Source: CAZSSM01 sp964609385
Lineage (GTDB): Bacteria; Planctomycetota; Planctomycetia; Isosphaerales; Isosphaeraceae
DNA length: 64,000 nucleotides
Assembly (NCBI GenBank): GCA_964609385.1
Contig: CAZSSM010000001.1
Coordinates: forward strand, 205,583-269,582
Direction of reading: 5' to 3'
The notes beneath the pieces are model-generated. The model did not search any database and was not told the DNA's origin. It was given only the letters and a program-made list of their open reading frames with translations. Both the position numbers and the translations under genes were made by a program. Positions 46,823 to 56,083 of this stretch are shown here, one piece after another (positions within the stretch are counted from its first letter, which is position 1; each line of letters starts with the position of its first letter).

Positions 46823-47860
46823 TCAACCCACAGGGATGCCGTGCTGCTTCTTGTGGTAGGGGCCGTCGAAGTCGCGGGTGCTCTTGAACATCTCGAACCG
46901 CCCCTCGGCGGCGGCCGCCTCAGTGCTGGCCAGTAGCGCGTTCAGCTCGTCCTCGGGCATCGGTTGGAACCCACGACCGATCTCCAATTCTTGGAGCAAG
47001 TCACGTCGATTGCGGATCCCAACGACCAGCGAGGCGATCGGCTGCGAGAGGGCGTACCGCCGACACTGCTCGGCGTTGGCGATCCCTTGCTGGGGAAGGA
47101 TGCCGTTTTGACCGTCGGGGCTGCCACCGAAACTCTTCATGCCCAGAACGCCAATGCCCCGCTCCAGGCAGCGCGGCACGACCTGATGCACGAAGCTGAC
47201 ATAGTGGTGGTCACAGACATTGATGGGCAACTGAACCGACGCCCAAGGGAACTCGCGATCGAGCATGGCGTTGAGCATGTTGGGATGCTTGTGGCCGGTG
47301 AATCCGACGAAGCGGACTTTGCCGGCCTCAAGCGCCTCCAAGGCCGCGCGGGCACCTCCGGTCTCAAAGACGCGGTCTGGGTCGGCCTCATAGTTGATCT
47401 CGTGGAACTGCCAGAGGTCGAGCCGATCGGTCTGGAGCCGTCGGAGGCTGTCCTCCAGGCAGGCTCGTGCCCCGACATAGTCCCGACCGCAGTTCTTGGT
47501 CATCAGGAAGACCCGGTCGCGATAGCCACCCTGAGCCAAGGCTCGACCCATCAGCTCTTCGGCATAGCCGTCATGGTAGTCCCAGGCGTTATCGAAGAAG
47601 GCTATGCCTTGGTCGATCGCCTCATGCATCAAGGCGATCGCGGCCTGCTCCCCGTCCTCCTGCGCCCCTTTGCCGATGTGCCAGCCGCCCAGGCAGAGGA
47701 TCGGCACGTCGACACCCGTCTCACCCAGCGGTCGGGTCGGCAAACCGGCCGGGCTGTCCTTCTGCCGAGCCAACAACCCTTGGGCCAGGCTCAAGGTGGC
47801 TCCGGCGGCCAGACCCGCCTGGAGGAATTCGCGGCGGCTACCCTTCAGATCGTCCGACAT
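46823..47860 (-). CDS. Tat-exported aldo/keto reductase
   Basis: A 345-residue aldo/keto reductase with a twin-arginine signal at the N-terminus (GSRREFLQAGLAAGATLSLAQG), so it is folded in the cytoplasm and exported or membrane-associated. The TIM-barrel tetrad is visible: Asp and Tyr in FFDNAWDYHDGYAE, Lys in FLMTKNCG, His in LWQFHEINY. VRFVGFTGHK and LVVGIRNRRDLLQE follow. Family members reduce carbonyls with NADPH or act on modified sugars; planctomycetes have many Tat-exported examples of unknown substrate. It is divergent from the WD40 gene with about 265 bp between them. Confidence 0.9.
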   Translation of the reverse strand: MSDDLKGSRREFLQAGLAAGATLSLAQGLLARQKDSPAGLPTRPLGETGVDVPILCLGGWHIGKGAQEDGEQAAIALMHEAIDQGIAFFDNAWDYHDGYAEELMGRALAQGGYRDRVFLMTKNCGRDYVGARACLEDSLRRLQTDRLDLWQFHEINYEADPDRVFETGGARAALEALEAGKVRFVGFTGHKHPNMLNAMLDREFPWASVQLPINVCDHHYVSFVHQVVPRCLERGIGVLGMKSFGGSPDGQNGILPQQGIANAEQCRRYALSQPIASLVVGIRNRRDLLQELEIGRGFQPMPEDELNALLASTEAAAAEGRFEMFKSTRDFDGPYHKKQHGIPVG

Positions 47861-48125
47861 CGTTGGGGATCCTCTCTGTGGGACCAGTCGGATGGGATAA
47901 GCGGCATTCTAAAGGCCGAGCATAGACGCCGAGGATCGCCAAGTCGAGGCCCTCAAGACCGTCGTTGACCGTGGTCGATCGGCCTTCGAAGGACCCGACA
48001 ACCGATCCTTGCATGGTGTCTTCGACCCGTCTATCGTCGCAGAAGATTGGCGACCGGCCGCAACCCTGACGGCCAGACCCAACGAAAGCGGTCTCGATTC
48101 GATCGATTCAAAAGGGGAATCCGAG

Positions 48126-51092
48126 ATGAGGGTAATCGACCGATCGATCTGGGGGCGTCGTTGGGGCGTTGGGCGGACCGCGATCCTCGGGCTGGTCGCG
48201 ATCGGAATCCCGAGTCTCGCACACTCGCAGGAGTCGACGTCGGATGAGCCCGCCGACCTGATTCCGGTCGGTGTCCTCGAAGGGCATGACGCTCCCGTCT
48301 ACGCCGTTGACTGGTTGCTCGACGGGCGAATCGTCACCGGCTCCTTCGACGAGACCCTCCGGATCTGGGATCCGAGCAACGGCCGGGCGCTTCGCGTCCT
48401 CGACGGCCACGACGGCTACATACTCTGCCTGGAAGCCTCACCCGACGGGACCCGGATCGCCTCGGGCAGCCTCGACAAATCAGTCAAGGTCTGGACCCTA
48501 CCACGACCACCTTGGCTTGGCCCGGATCGCCTCGAAACCGATCACGGACCGATCGTCGACCTCGTGCCCAGCCCCGATCGCACATCCCTCCTCGTCGTCT
48601 CGGTCGTCGACGCCTCGATCTGGGATCCGGTCGAGGGTCGGGTGACCCGACAACTGCCGGTGACCGCCCACTCCCAGGTCGCAGGCGCTTGGAGCGGAGA
48701 CGGATCGCGGATCGCCCTGGCCGATCAGACCGGCCGCGTCCGGGTCCTTGATGCCGAAACGGGCACGATCCGCCACGAGATCGGGACAACCTCCACGGCG
48801 ATCGCCTATGTCGGGTTCCTCGACCCCAACCGCCTCATGACGCGTACCCTCCACGGTCCCAATACCTTTTGGGACCTCCAGGTACCTCCGGATACGGTGC
48901 TCCGCGATGAGATCGCCGGTGAACTCGTTGCCCTCGACGACGACCGTCGGACGCTCGCGATCGCCGGACCAGGTCCCAACGTACGGCTTGAACACCTTGA
49001 TGATTTGAGCGAAGGCGATGGCACAGAAGCGAACGGGGATCAAGAGGTCATCGTCGATACGATTCCCCTGGCTTCCGAGCCGATCGCCTTGGCTTGGGGA
49101 GGTTCCGAGACCTTAGCGATCGCGACATCGGATCGCGCGCTCACTTGCTATCGAATCGACACAGGTGAAGTGATCGGACAGGTGACGGACGTGCCCGCCG
49201 ACCTCGATCGGCTCGCCTTGCGGGGCGATGGACGTCAGGCCGTCGCCGGATTCGAAGACGGTCGGCTTTTGATCTACCGATTCGACGGCGACTCGAGCGG
49301 CCCAGGACGCGCATTGCGTCCCCATGATCCGAACGATCCGATTCGGGCCCTGGTCTACCTCCGAGCCGACCCGTCGTTGTTGATCTCGGCCTCGTCGGCA
49401 GGCGTCGTCCGGATCCACCACCTCGGGCCGATCCAACTCGACCGCGATCTCGGTGGCCATGAGGGCACGCTCGAAGGACTTGCGGTCGACCCGGAGCAGT
49501 TGACCCTCGGAACCGCGTCGAGCGACGGCCGGATCCGGTCTTGGAACTTGGTCGACGGATCACTTCAAGCGACGGTTGGTCCGTTCGAACCGAAGCCCCT
49601 CGACATCATGGGCGTCCCGGGTCGACCCGAGCTACTGGCCCGCCGCGTGGACGGATCGGTCACCTTGATCGACCCGGCCGCTGGGGTGATCCGCGAGGTG
49701 CTGACCGAGCCCGAAACCGAAGGGACTTCAACGACCCTGCTCGGTACTGACGCCGATTCGCTAATCTTCCGGACACGCGCCGGTGAGTTAAGTCCATTGA
49801 AACGTCGAGGAATCCACACACCCCGATCAATGGAGATTGAGGTGGCCCTTGTCGAGACCGAGGGGGGAACGATCCGCTTGATTCGATCGACCGACGGCCA
49901 ACAACTCAAGGAGTTCGACCCGTTCGAGGCCGACGAGTCGGGGGTATCGATCACGACGCGGTTCCCACTGGGGGATCGTGCGCGTTATGCCGTGGGCACC
50001 TCTGATGGTCGGGTCGCCCTGATCGGCGCGGAGGGCCTCATCCGAACCTGGACCGATCTCGGCGGGCCGATCACCGACCTGGATCGGCTCGATGGCCCCG
50101 ATCGAATCCTCGCCGCTTCGGGAGACGGGACGGTCCGGGTCCTCGGCATCGAGGATGGATCGGTTGCTGAAAACACATTCGGTGACCCGATCGATGAAAC
50201 GGTCTCGACACAAATCACCGCGCTCGATACCGCCTCGGGTCCCGTCCTGGGTTTGGCGACGGGTGGACCCGACGTCACGCTCTTGGCGTTGGAGCCCGGG
50301 CCGGGACCAGAGGATTCGCTTGTGCCCGCGACCTACCGAGCTCATGAGGGCCAAGTCTACGGCCTGGCCTGGTCGCCCGACGGATCAACGCTCTACACCG
50401 CCGGTTCCGACGCCAACGTCAAAGTCTGGGACACCGCCAACAGCAACGAGATGAGGAGCATCCAGGCCCACGAGGGCGTCGCCTACGACGTCGATGTGCG
50501 GATCCAAGGGGATCTGGTCGCCACATCCGGATCCAATGGGATCATCAAATTCTGGAATCCGCAGGACGGAAAGGAACTCCGCAAGGGCGAAGGGCACGAG
50601 GGCGCGATCTACTCCTTGCGCTTCAGCCCCGATGGTGCGCGACTGGCTTCGGGGTCGATCGACAAGACGATCCGACTCTGGAATGCCGAAGACGCGACGC
50701 TGATCCGGACGCTCTCGGGGCACCCCGACGATCCCTATCAAGTCGTCTTCACCCATGACGGAACGCGACTCGTTTCAGTCGGCTATGGCGGACACGTCTT
50801 CGTCTGGGACCTCTCGATTCCGCCTCCTGAGCCGCCGGAAGACCCCAATCCTTCGGAGCCCGATCCAGGCGATCAGGATGACGGGGAGACCGCAGATGCC
50901 GAAGAGACGAATCCTTCGGAATCGACCGAAGAGCCCGACTCGGAGCCCGATCAGCCGATCCTGGCCCGGCACCGGCTCCCGGTCGGGACGCTCGCCCACG
51001 CCTTGGCGATCGATCACGAGGATCGACGCGTGGCCGTGGCCGCCTCCGACGGGAAGGTCTACCTGTTCCAGTTGCCGGACATCGACGATTGA
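48126..51092 (+). CDS. Exported WD40-repeat beta-propeller protein
   Basis: A 988-residue protein with a signal peptide (GRTAILGLVAIGIPSLAHSQ). At least two propellers are suggested. N-terminal units include LEGHDAPVYAVDWLLDG, RVLDGHDGYILCLEASPDG and GSLDKSVKVW. The C-terminal set is the most regular: YRAHEGQVYGLAWSPDG, IQAHEGVAYDVDV, GEGHEGAIYSLRFSPDG and RTLSGHPDDPYQVVF. The central part is divergent. A Glu/Pro/Asp-rich linker (near residues 900-945) precedes a last blade. It probably acts as a protein-binding scaffold outside the cytoplasm. AGGGGAA lies 7 bases before the ATG at 48126, and the thioredoxin-fold gene follows by 79 bp. Confidence 0.88.
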   Translation: MRVIDRSIWGRRWGVGRTAILGLVAIGIPSLAHSQESTSDEPADLIPVGVLEGHDAPVYAVDWLLDGRIVTGSFDETLRIWDPSNGRALRVLDGHDGYILCLEASPDGTRIASGSLDKSVKVWTLPRPPWLGPDRLETDHGPIVDLVPSPDRTSLLVVSVVDASIWDPVEGRVTRQLPVTAHSQVAGAWSGDGSRIALADQTGRVRVLDAETGTIRHEIGTTSTAIAYVGFLDPNRLMTRTLHGPNTFWDLQVPPDTVLRDEIAGELVALDDDRRTLAIAGPGPNVRLEHLDDLSEGDGTEANGDQEVIVDTIPLASEPIALAWGGSETLAIATSDRALTCYRIDTGEVIGQVTDVPADLDRLALRGDGRQAVAGFEDGRLLIYRFDGDSSGPGRALRPHDPNDPIRALVYLRADPSLLISASSAGVVRIHHLGPIQLDRDLGGHEGTLEGLAVDPEQLTLGTASSDGRIRSWNLVDGSLQATVGPFEPKPLDIMGVPGRPELLARRVDGSVTLIDPAAGVIREVLTEPETEGTSTTLLGTDADSLIFRTRAGELSPLKRRGIHTPRSMEIEVALVETEGGTIRLIRSTDGQQLKEFDPFEADESGVSITTRFPLGDRARYAVGTSDGRVALIGAEGLIRTWTDLGGPITDLDRLDGPDRILAASGDGTVRVLGIEDGSVAENTFGDPIDETVSTQITALDTASGPVLGLATGGPDVTLLALEPGPGPEDSLVPATYRAHEGQVYGLAWSPDGSTLYTAGSDANVKVWDTANSNEMRSIQAHEGVAYDVDVRIQGDLVATSGSNGIIKFWNPQDGKELRKGEGHEGAIYSLRFSPDGARLASGSIDKTIRLWNAEDATLIRTLSGHPDDPYQVVFTHDGTRLVSVGYGGHVFVWDLSIPPPEPPEDPNPSEPDPGDQDDGETADAEETNPSESTEEPDSEPDQPILARHRLPVGTLAHALAIDHEDRRVAVAASDGKVYLFQLPDIDD

Positions 51093-51171
51093 CCCCATCG
51101 GTTCGCCTCGCGATCATCGAGGGGCGGCGCGATCGCTCGCCGCATACCCACTCGTTTCGAGGAGACCCCGT

Positions 51172-52314
51172 ATGAGCGCGCTCCGGACCGCGTTTGCCCG
51201 CCTGTTGGCGATCGTCATCGCCGCTGTTACCGTCAACGCTCTGAACGACGTGCAGGCGGCTCCGCCCCAGGCCAGCCTGCCGATCGGCTCGCCGGCCCCC
51301 GACTTCGCCTTGCCCGGCGTCGACGATCGGGTCTATCGCCTCAATGACTTCGACGACGCCGAGGTCCTGGTCGTCATCTTCACCTGCAACCACTGCCCGA
51401 CCGCCCAAGCCTACGAGTCGCGGATCCAGCAGTTGCACGACGATTACAAGGATCGCGGAGTCGCCCTGGTGGCGATCTCGCCCAACGACCCCTTGGCGGT
51501 CCGCCTCGACGAACTGGGCTACACCGACGTGGGCGACTCCTTCGAGGACATGAAGATCCGCGCCAAGAACCAAGGGTTCACCTTCCCCTACCTCTACGAC
51601 GGCGAGACCCAATCGGTCTCAAGGGCCTTCGGCGTCCTGGCCACCCCGCACGTCTACATCTTCGATGACGAGCGCATGCTCCAGTACAACGGCCGGATCG
51701 ATAACGCTGAGGTCGGCGAAGTCACGAAGCGCGATACGCGGGCCGCGATCGAGGCCCTGCTGGCCGGCGAGCCGGTGCCGACTCCAACGACACGTGTCTT
51801 CGGGTGCTCGACGAAGTGGGCCGAGAAGCGACCCGCAGCGGTGGCCTCTCTGGAGCGCTGGAATAAGGAGCCGGTCACGCTCGAGACGATCGACGCTGAT
51901 GAGGTCCGCGAGTTGGTCGCCAATCCGACCGACAAGCTCCGACTGATCAACCTCTGGGCGACCTGGTGCGGACCGTGCGTGGCCGAGTTGCCCGAGTTCG
52001 TCACGATGCACCGGATGTATCGCGGTCGCGACTTCGAGCTGATCACGCTCAGCCTCGATGAGCCGAGTGCGCGCGACAAAGCGCTCGAAGTCTTGACGCG
52101 CCACCACGTCTCAGCGACCAACTACCTGGTCACCGAGCAGGATCAGGACGTCTTGGCCGAGGCCTTGGATCCGGAATGGCCGGGCCCGATCCCCTACACG
52201 ATCGTGGTCGCCCCGGGCGGTGAGATCATCTATCGCCACGTCAACGAGATCGAACCGTTGGCGTTGAAGCGCGTCCTCGCCGACACGCTGGGCCGGACTT
52301 ACGCCGATCGTTGA
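51172..52314 (+). CDS. Exported protein with two thioredoxin-fold domains
   Basis: A 380-residue protein with a signal peptide (LLAIVIAAVTVNALNDVQA). The first domain (about 35-200) is AhpC/TSA- or ResA-like: GSPAPDFALPGVDD, then VVIFTCNHCPTAQAY, where CNHC occupies the redox position, and VLATPHVYIFD with the cis-proline. The second domain (about 245-380) is a TlpA/ResA-type thioredoxin with WATWCGPCVAELPEF. The tandem arrangement suggests a periplasmic thiol-disulfide relay. The ATG at 51172 has GAGGAG 7 bases upstream. The 3' end overlaps the convergent sigma gene by 16 bp. It may be co-transcribed with the WD40 gene. Confidence 0.88.
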   Translation: MSALRTAFARLLAIVIAAVTVNALNDVQAAPPQASLPIGSPAPDFALPGVDDRVYRLNDFDDAEVLVVIFTCNHCPTAQAYESRIQQLHDDYKDRGVALVAISPNDPLAVRLDELGYTDVGDSFEDMKIRAKNQGFTFPYLYDGETQSVSRAFGVLATPHVYIFDDERMLQYNGRIDNAEVGEVTKRDTRAAIEALLAGEPVPTPTTRVFGCSTKWAEKRPAAVASLERWNKEPVTLETIDADEVRELVANPTDKLRLINLWATWCGPCVAELPEFVTMHRMYRGRDFELITLSLDEPSARDKALEVLTRHHVSATNYLVTEQDQDVLAEALDPEWPGPIPYTIVVAPGGEIIYRHVNEIEPLALKRVLADTLGRTYADR

Positions 52315-53051
52315 CGGGGCTTCTCGTCGCGGAACGGCAGGAGATCGGGGCCGTTCGAACGATCGCCCTCGCGATCGTTCGAACCCTCCGACGAGGTCTT
52401 CGAGGTGCGATTCCGTGAGCAGGATCGGCCCAGTCGTTGCTTCAGCCAGTGCTTCGCTCGGTGAAGCCTTCCGGCGACCGCGTTATAGGTGAGACCCAGT
52501 CGCTCAGCGATCTGGGGATTGGTCATTCCGTTGTGTCGGAGCCGGATGATTTCGCGAAGGACGACGGGCATCTCGTCGATGGTGGCGTCGACCCTTCGCT
52601 CTTCTTCGCGTTCGATCAGTTCTTGGGAAGGCTCGGCGATCGGCTGGGGCCCGACATCGGGCCGGTTGGCCAAGGCCCGCTCGTGCTTGGCTCGGGTCGC
52701 CTGGCGGCGACCCTCATCGATGCAACGGTTTCTGAGGGACCTCTGGAGGTAGTTGGCGATCTGACTCAGGATCGCTTGGCCCTGGCCCACAGCCTTGGCC
52801 AGATGGTACTCCTGGAGCATCGTCTTGAGCCGATGCGCGCGCCCCTTCTTGGGAAGCATGATGATCAGCCGGGCCACAAAATTATGGACGTCTGACTCGA
52901 TACGAGTGGCCTGCTCCTCGTTGCAGTTCGGGGTTCCGGCGATCAACCGAGACCGCAACAGGGTCGCCGCGTCGATGAGAGCCGAATTCAGACTTGCCTC
53001 ATCGGAATCGGAAGGGAGGTCGGTTTCCATCGTTGTCGATTGCTCCAACAT
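52299..53051 (-). CDS. ECF-like RNA polymerase sigma factor
   Basis: A 250-residue protein with a clear region 4 helix-turn-helix (LREIIRLRHNGMTNPQIAERLGLTYNAVAGRLHRAKHWLKQ). The middle segment SQIANYLQRSLRNRCIDEGRRQ occupies the place of region 2.4. The first 90 residues are divergent, so it is not a standard ECF. An ATG at 53030 is an alternative start. The 5' end overlaps the upstream membrane-protein frame by 43-64 nt and the 3' end overlaps the convergent thioredoxin gene by 16 nt. Its 3' coding part also contains a perfect hairpin at 52353-52384. Regulation through the overlapping upstream gene is possible. Confidence 0.8.
   Translation of the reverse strand: MLEQSTTMETDLPSDSDEASLNSALIDAATLLRSRLIAGTPNCNEEQATRIESDVHNFVARLIIMLPKKGRAHRLKTMLQEYHLAKAVGQGQAILSQIANYLQRSLRNRCIDEGRRQATRAKHERALANRPDVGPQPIAEPSQELIEREEERRVDATIDEMPVVLREIIRLRHNGMTNPQIAERLGLTYNAVAGRLHRAKHWLKQRLGRSCSRNRTSKTSSEGSNDREGDRSNGPDLLPFRDEKPRQRSA
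52353..52384. terminator. Perfect 14-bp hairpin, probable terminator of the convergent thioredoxin gene
   Basis: GTTCGAACGATCGC pairs perfectly with GCGATCGTTCGAAC around the loop CCTC. It starts 39 bp after the thioredoxin gene stop but lies within the C-terminal coding sequence of the opposing sigma gene, where it encodes the repetitive SNDREGDRSN. Confidence 0.6.
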
Positions 53052-53725
53052 CTTAGATGATTAGACCGTTGCAAGGATTGGCAACCAAATTCGTTTGTGT
53101 AGGCACGTTGTTGTGAGCGAACCCTTGTCACATGCGATCTATGAGACTCAGACAGCTCCGTCCTTTCTAAAACGCCTTGGCAAGCGTTGTTTTTTCGGAT
53201 AATCGCCGCGGCCCGACAAACTTTGACGACCGGCTGAATCTTTCCTCCGAGAAGCGCCGAAGTCGGGTCGAGATCCCGGATCTGGGGGACGTTGCGATTG
53301 CCGTGATTCTTGTGTCGTCGATCCTCGAACAACGGGTTTCGGGACGATGCATCGGCTGGGGGTTCGACTGCCGCTCGAACGTTCCAATAAATCACGGTCG
53401 GTATCGTCGAAGCGCACAGGATCGCCAAGCTGTACCAGACCAGCGGGAAGATCGAGAGATGATGTTTTCCACGGCCGATCGAGCGGATTTTGCGCCAGAG
53501 GCGAGCCAGGATTCCAAGTCGTGTCTGGTTGCAGCCGGCATGGTTTTCGACCCGTGCTGCTTCGAGTTCCGCCTCCCGGATGCATTGCGCGATCAGCTCC
53601 GCGGACGGGCCCGCTGAGGTGTTCCTTGGCGTCACCTGATCCTGACGTTCCGTCAAGTCATTTGCTTCTCTCCAGAATCGAGCGATCTCTTCAGGCGTAT
53701 TCGGGTTCCATGGAGACTTATTCAT
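52988..53725 (-). CDS. Hypothetical single-pass membrane protein overlapping the sigma gene
   Basis: A 245-residue frame. The first 130 residues look coding: NTPEEIARFWREANDL, SAELIAQCIREAELEAARV, then a basic stretch and one membrane helix (FPLVWYSLAILCASTIPTVIYW). The C-terminal 80 residues are compositionally poor and run 64 bp into the sigma gene in another frame, so the true stop may be earlier if there is an undetected frameshift. An AAAGG motif lies 10 bases before the ATG at 53725. The position just upstream of a sigma gene, with a cytosolic N-terminus and one helix, resembles a regulator of that sigma factor, but no known anti-sigma motif was seen. Confidence 0.5.
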   Translation of the reverse strand: MNKSPWNPNTPEEIARFWREANDLTERQDQVTPRNTSAGPSAELIAQCIREAELEAARVENHAGCNQTRLGILARLWRKIRSIGRGKHHLSIFPLVWYSLAILCASTIPTVIYWNVRAAVEPPADASSRNPLFEDRRHKNHGNRNVPQIRDLDPTSALLGGKIQPVVKVCRAAAIIRKNNACQGVLERTELSESHRSHVTRVRSQQRAYTNEFGCQSLQRSNHLRCWSNRQRWKPTSLPIPMRQV

Positions 53726-54465
53726 CGTGTTCTTACCTTTATTTGCATGGGAAAACTTCAGCGCCTCCGTTGACGCTCGTGTCGACGCGTGTCGCGATCG
53801 TTTGAGATCGTCTCGACACCGCGCGAACGATCGGGCTTTGAGGATCCCGGTGGGGCGATCGTTGTGCGAACGTTTCGACTTGGCCCCACATTAACGGTCA
53901 GGCTCGGGTCGGTTGTTCGAACCGAGCCGCGATAGGTGTTCGGGGCAGAGAGGATTTCGGACCACGTCATGTTCGGTTGCCGTCGGATGCCTTGGCGCGT
54001 TCGACGAGGAAGAAGGACCATGTTCGAGACGCGAACCATGTGCGGCCTCTGTCTTCAGTGCGATCCCCATCGCGCAACCGAATTCAGCGCGTACGTTGGC
54101 CGAATCGATCGGTCCGCGACGAACACCGATGCGTCTCGGATACACATCGAGGGACGGTTCGCGATCCGGCCGACTACGGAGGCAACGCATCCGATCACCG
54201 GTTTTTTTCACGACGCCGGCGATTTCCCGAGATTCCCGATCACCACGCGATCTCGAGGCCGGTCGTTTCTGCCGTAAGCAAAGCAACCGCCATGAGTTAC
54301 AGAGGATCGCCGGTCCGATTGATGGTCCGTCGACGACTCATCGACGTTCGGCGATTGGCCCGAAATGCAAGCGGGCCGGCGGATGAGGCCGGCCTGCTCG
54401 AAAAGCGTACGTAGGATGTCCGACGGTTCGGGGATGCCGAGGCGTTGCGCCCGCTTGGACGCGAC
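53726..54465. other. 740-bp intergenic region
   Basis: The region lies between the spoVG stop and the membrane-protein start, both minus strand. Several overlapping open frames exist but none has convincing composition or a ribosome-binding site. A GC-rich inverted repeat GGCCGGC / GCCGGCC (54374-54394) about 70 bp after spoVG may be its terminator. Confidence 0.45.
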
Positions 54466-55107
54466 TCAGATCTCGTTGCCGAAGCGGTCGGCGTCACGGT
54501 GATGATGCCGGTCGAAGTGGTGGGTCCGTGCCGGGACATGCGGTCCTCGGAGGACGGTCCCTTGAGGGCCTCGATGTTGGGTGTGGCTTCGGAGCGGCCC
54601 GCCACGTCGGAGTGGTCCGTGTCCATGACCGTGACCGCCGACCGGACCGGTGGCGGCGAACCCGACCGGAACGTCATCGTACTCGGCATCGAGGTCGTCG
54701 TAGCGCGAGACGTAACCGGGCATCTTGGCGCGTTCGAGTTCCTCGGCGTAGGCGTGGAGCACAGCGGTCTGGATCTTCTCGCGGCAACCGGAGTTGATCG
54801 GGTGTGCGATATCGGCGTGGAGCTTGGCACGCCCCTCGGCGTCGCGCAATGCGCGGTTCTCATCCAGGCGACTGCCGCACTGGTTGCAGAACCGGCTCCG
54901 AAGGTGGTTCTTGGTCCCGCAGTGGGGACAACGGTCGGTCAACTTGCGCGAGGGCATCGCCACGAAGAAACCCTTGGCGCCCTCAATGATCTTCAGGTCG
55001 CGGATCACGAACATGTCATCGAACGTGATGCTGCAGAAGGCTTGTAATCGCTCATTGCTGCCGGAATTGTCTTCCATGAGCTTGATGCGTACTTCGGTGA
55101 TCTCCAC
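54466..55107 (-). CDS. spoVG: SpoVG-family protein with inserted zinc ribbon and His-rich tail
   Basis: A 213-residue protein. The SpoVG core reads VEITEVRIKLMED, AFCSITFDDMFVIRDLKIIEG and GFFVAMPSRKL, then HADIAHPINSGCREKIQ. Between the two core halves a four-cysteine zinc ribbon is inserted (CPHCGTKNHLRSRFCNQCG). After AEELERAKMPGY a tail of about 60 residues contains many His (GHGHGHG, HTQH, HHFDRHHH). SpoVG proteins bind nucleic acid and act as regulators. The start is GTG at 55107 with AAAGGAG 8 bases upstream. It lies 31 bp after ispE; Bacillus has the same ispE-to-spoVG neighbourhood. Codon use in the tail is normal, so the tail is genuine. Confidence 0.88.
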   Translation of the reverse strand: MEITEVRIKLMEDNSGSNERLQAFCSITFDDMFVIRDLKIIEGAKGFFVAMPSRKLTDRCPHCGTKNHLRSRFCNQCGSRLDENRALRDAEGRAKLHADIAHPINSGCREKIQTAVLHAYAEELERAKMPGYVSRYDDLDAEYDDVPVGFAATGPVGGHGHGHGPLRRGGPLRSHTQHRGPQGTVLRGPHVPARTHHFDRHHHRDADRFGNEI

Positions 55108-55138
55108 AGTCGGTACTCCTTTCCGAAGGTGAAGTCCC

Positions 55139-56083
55139 TTAGGGGCCGCTGGTGAGGACTCGAACGCTCCCCAGTCCAAGCGGATTCAAGGCGTCGGCGA
55201 CCGACAGGGCCGCGTCACGGTTACGGCTCAGGCCAAAGTAGGCTGAGCCACTCCCACTCATCAGGACACCGTCGAGGTGTGACGGCACCCAATTTTGCAA
55301 GGCGTCCCGGACTCGGACCAACTCGGGCTGAAGCGCCTCGGCCGGTTCCTGGAGCCTGTTGAAGAGGGCCGATCCCAGTCGCGAGCGATCGGTGCGACCG
55401 GTCAAGGCCTCGAGGACCTCGTTGGCTGTGCGGGGCGCGGACGGAACTCGAAGGCGTCCGTAGACCGATGCGGTGCTCAGGCCGATCGGCGGGCAGACCA
55501 GGACCAAGTGGAGGGGACGCTCCGGGGCCAGGCTCAAGGGCTCGACATGCTCGCCGCGACCTCGGCAGATCGCCGCCTCGGGTCCGAGCAGGAACGGCAC
55601 GTCGCTCCCTAGTTCGGCGGCCAAGGCGGCCAGCTGTTCCGGACCGAGCCGCAAGTCCCAGAGTCGATCGAGGCCGACCAAGACGGCCGCGGCATCGCTG
55701 GAGCCCCCACCGAGACCGGCCTGCGCCGGGATCTGTTTGTACAAGGCGATGGTCGTTCGCGGAACCATCCGATCGCGTTGATGCGCTTCACGTCGCAGGA
55801 GCAACCCGGCGCGAGTGGCGAGGTTCTCTGGACCGATCGGTAGGCTCGGGTCGTCGCAGGTCAGGTCGATTCCGTCTTCCTCAACGACTCGCTTCAATGA
55901 TGCAGGTTGATCGAGACAGGTCAATCGGATTCGGTCGTGCAAGTTGACGGTGACCATGATGGTTTCCAGTTCATGGTATCCGTCGTCGCGTCGTGCCTGG
56001 ACTTCCAAGAACAGATTGACTTTGGCCGGGGCGAGGACCTCGAGGGTTGTATGCGGTGCGGAGGTCGATCGCCGAAGGATCAT
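55139..56083 (-). CDS. ispE: 4-diphosphocytidyl-2-C-methyl-D-erythritol kinase
   Basis: A 314-residue GHMP-family kinase of the MEP isoprenoid pathway; it phosphorylates CDP-methylerythritol with ATP. The substrate motif LAPAKVNLFLEV and the ATP-loop AGLGGGSSDAAAVL are exact, and LMSGSGSAYFGL is the third GHMP motif. The ATG at 56083 is preferred over a longer in-frame start at 56155 because GGAG lies about 10 bases upstream and the extension is Arg-rich. It is co-directional with spoVG, with a 31-bp gap suggesting an operon. Confidence 0.94.
   Translation of the reverse strand: MILRRSTSAPHTTLEVLAPAKVNLFLEVQARRDDGYHELETIMVTVNLHDRIRLTCLDQPASLKRVVEEDGIDLTCDDPSLPIGPENLATRAGLLLRREAHQRDRMVPRTTIALYKQIPAQAGLGGGSSDAAAVLVGLDRLWDLRLGPEQLAALAAELGSDVPFLLGPEAAICRGRGEHVEPLSLAPERPLHLVLVCPPIGLSTASVYGRLRVPSAPRTANEVLEALTGRTDRSRLGSALFNRLQEPAEALQPELVRVRDALQNWVPSHLDGVLMSGSGSAYFGLSRNRDAALSVADALNPLGLGSVRVLTSGP

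Noticed and set aside
54297..54863. Minus-strand open frame overlapping the 3' half of spoVG
   Set aside because: Ser/Thr/Arg-rich composition with no motif; the spoVG frame has normal third-position GC right to its stop.
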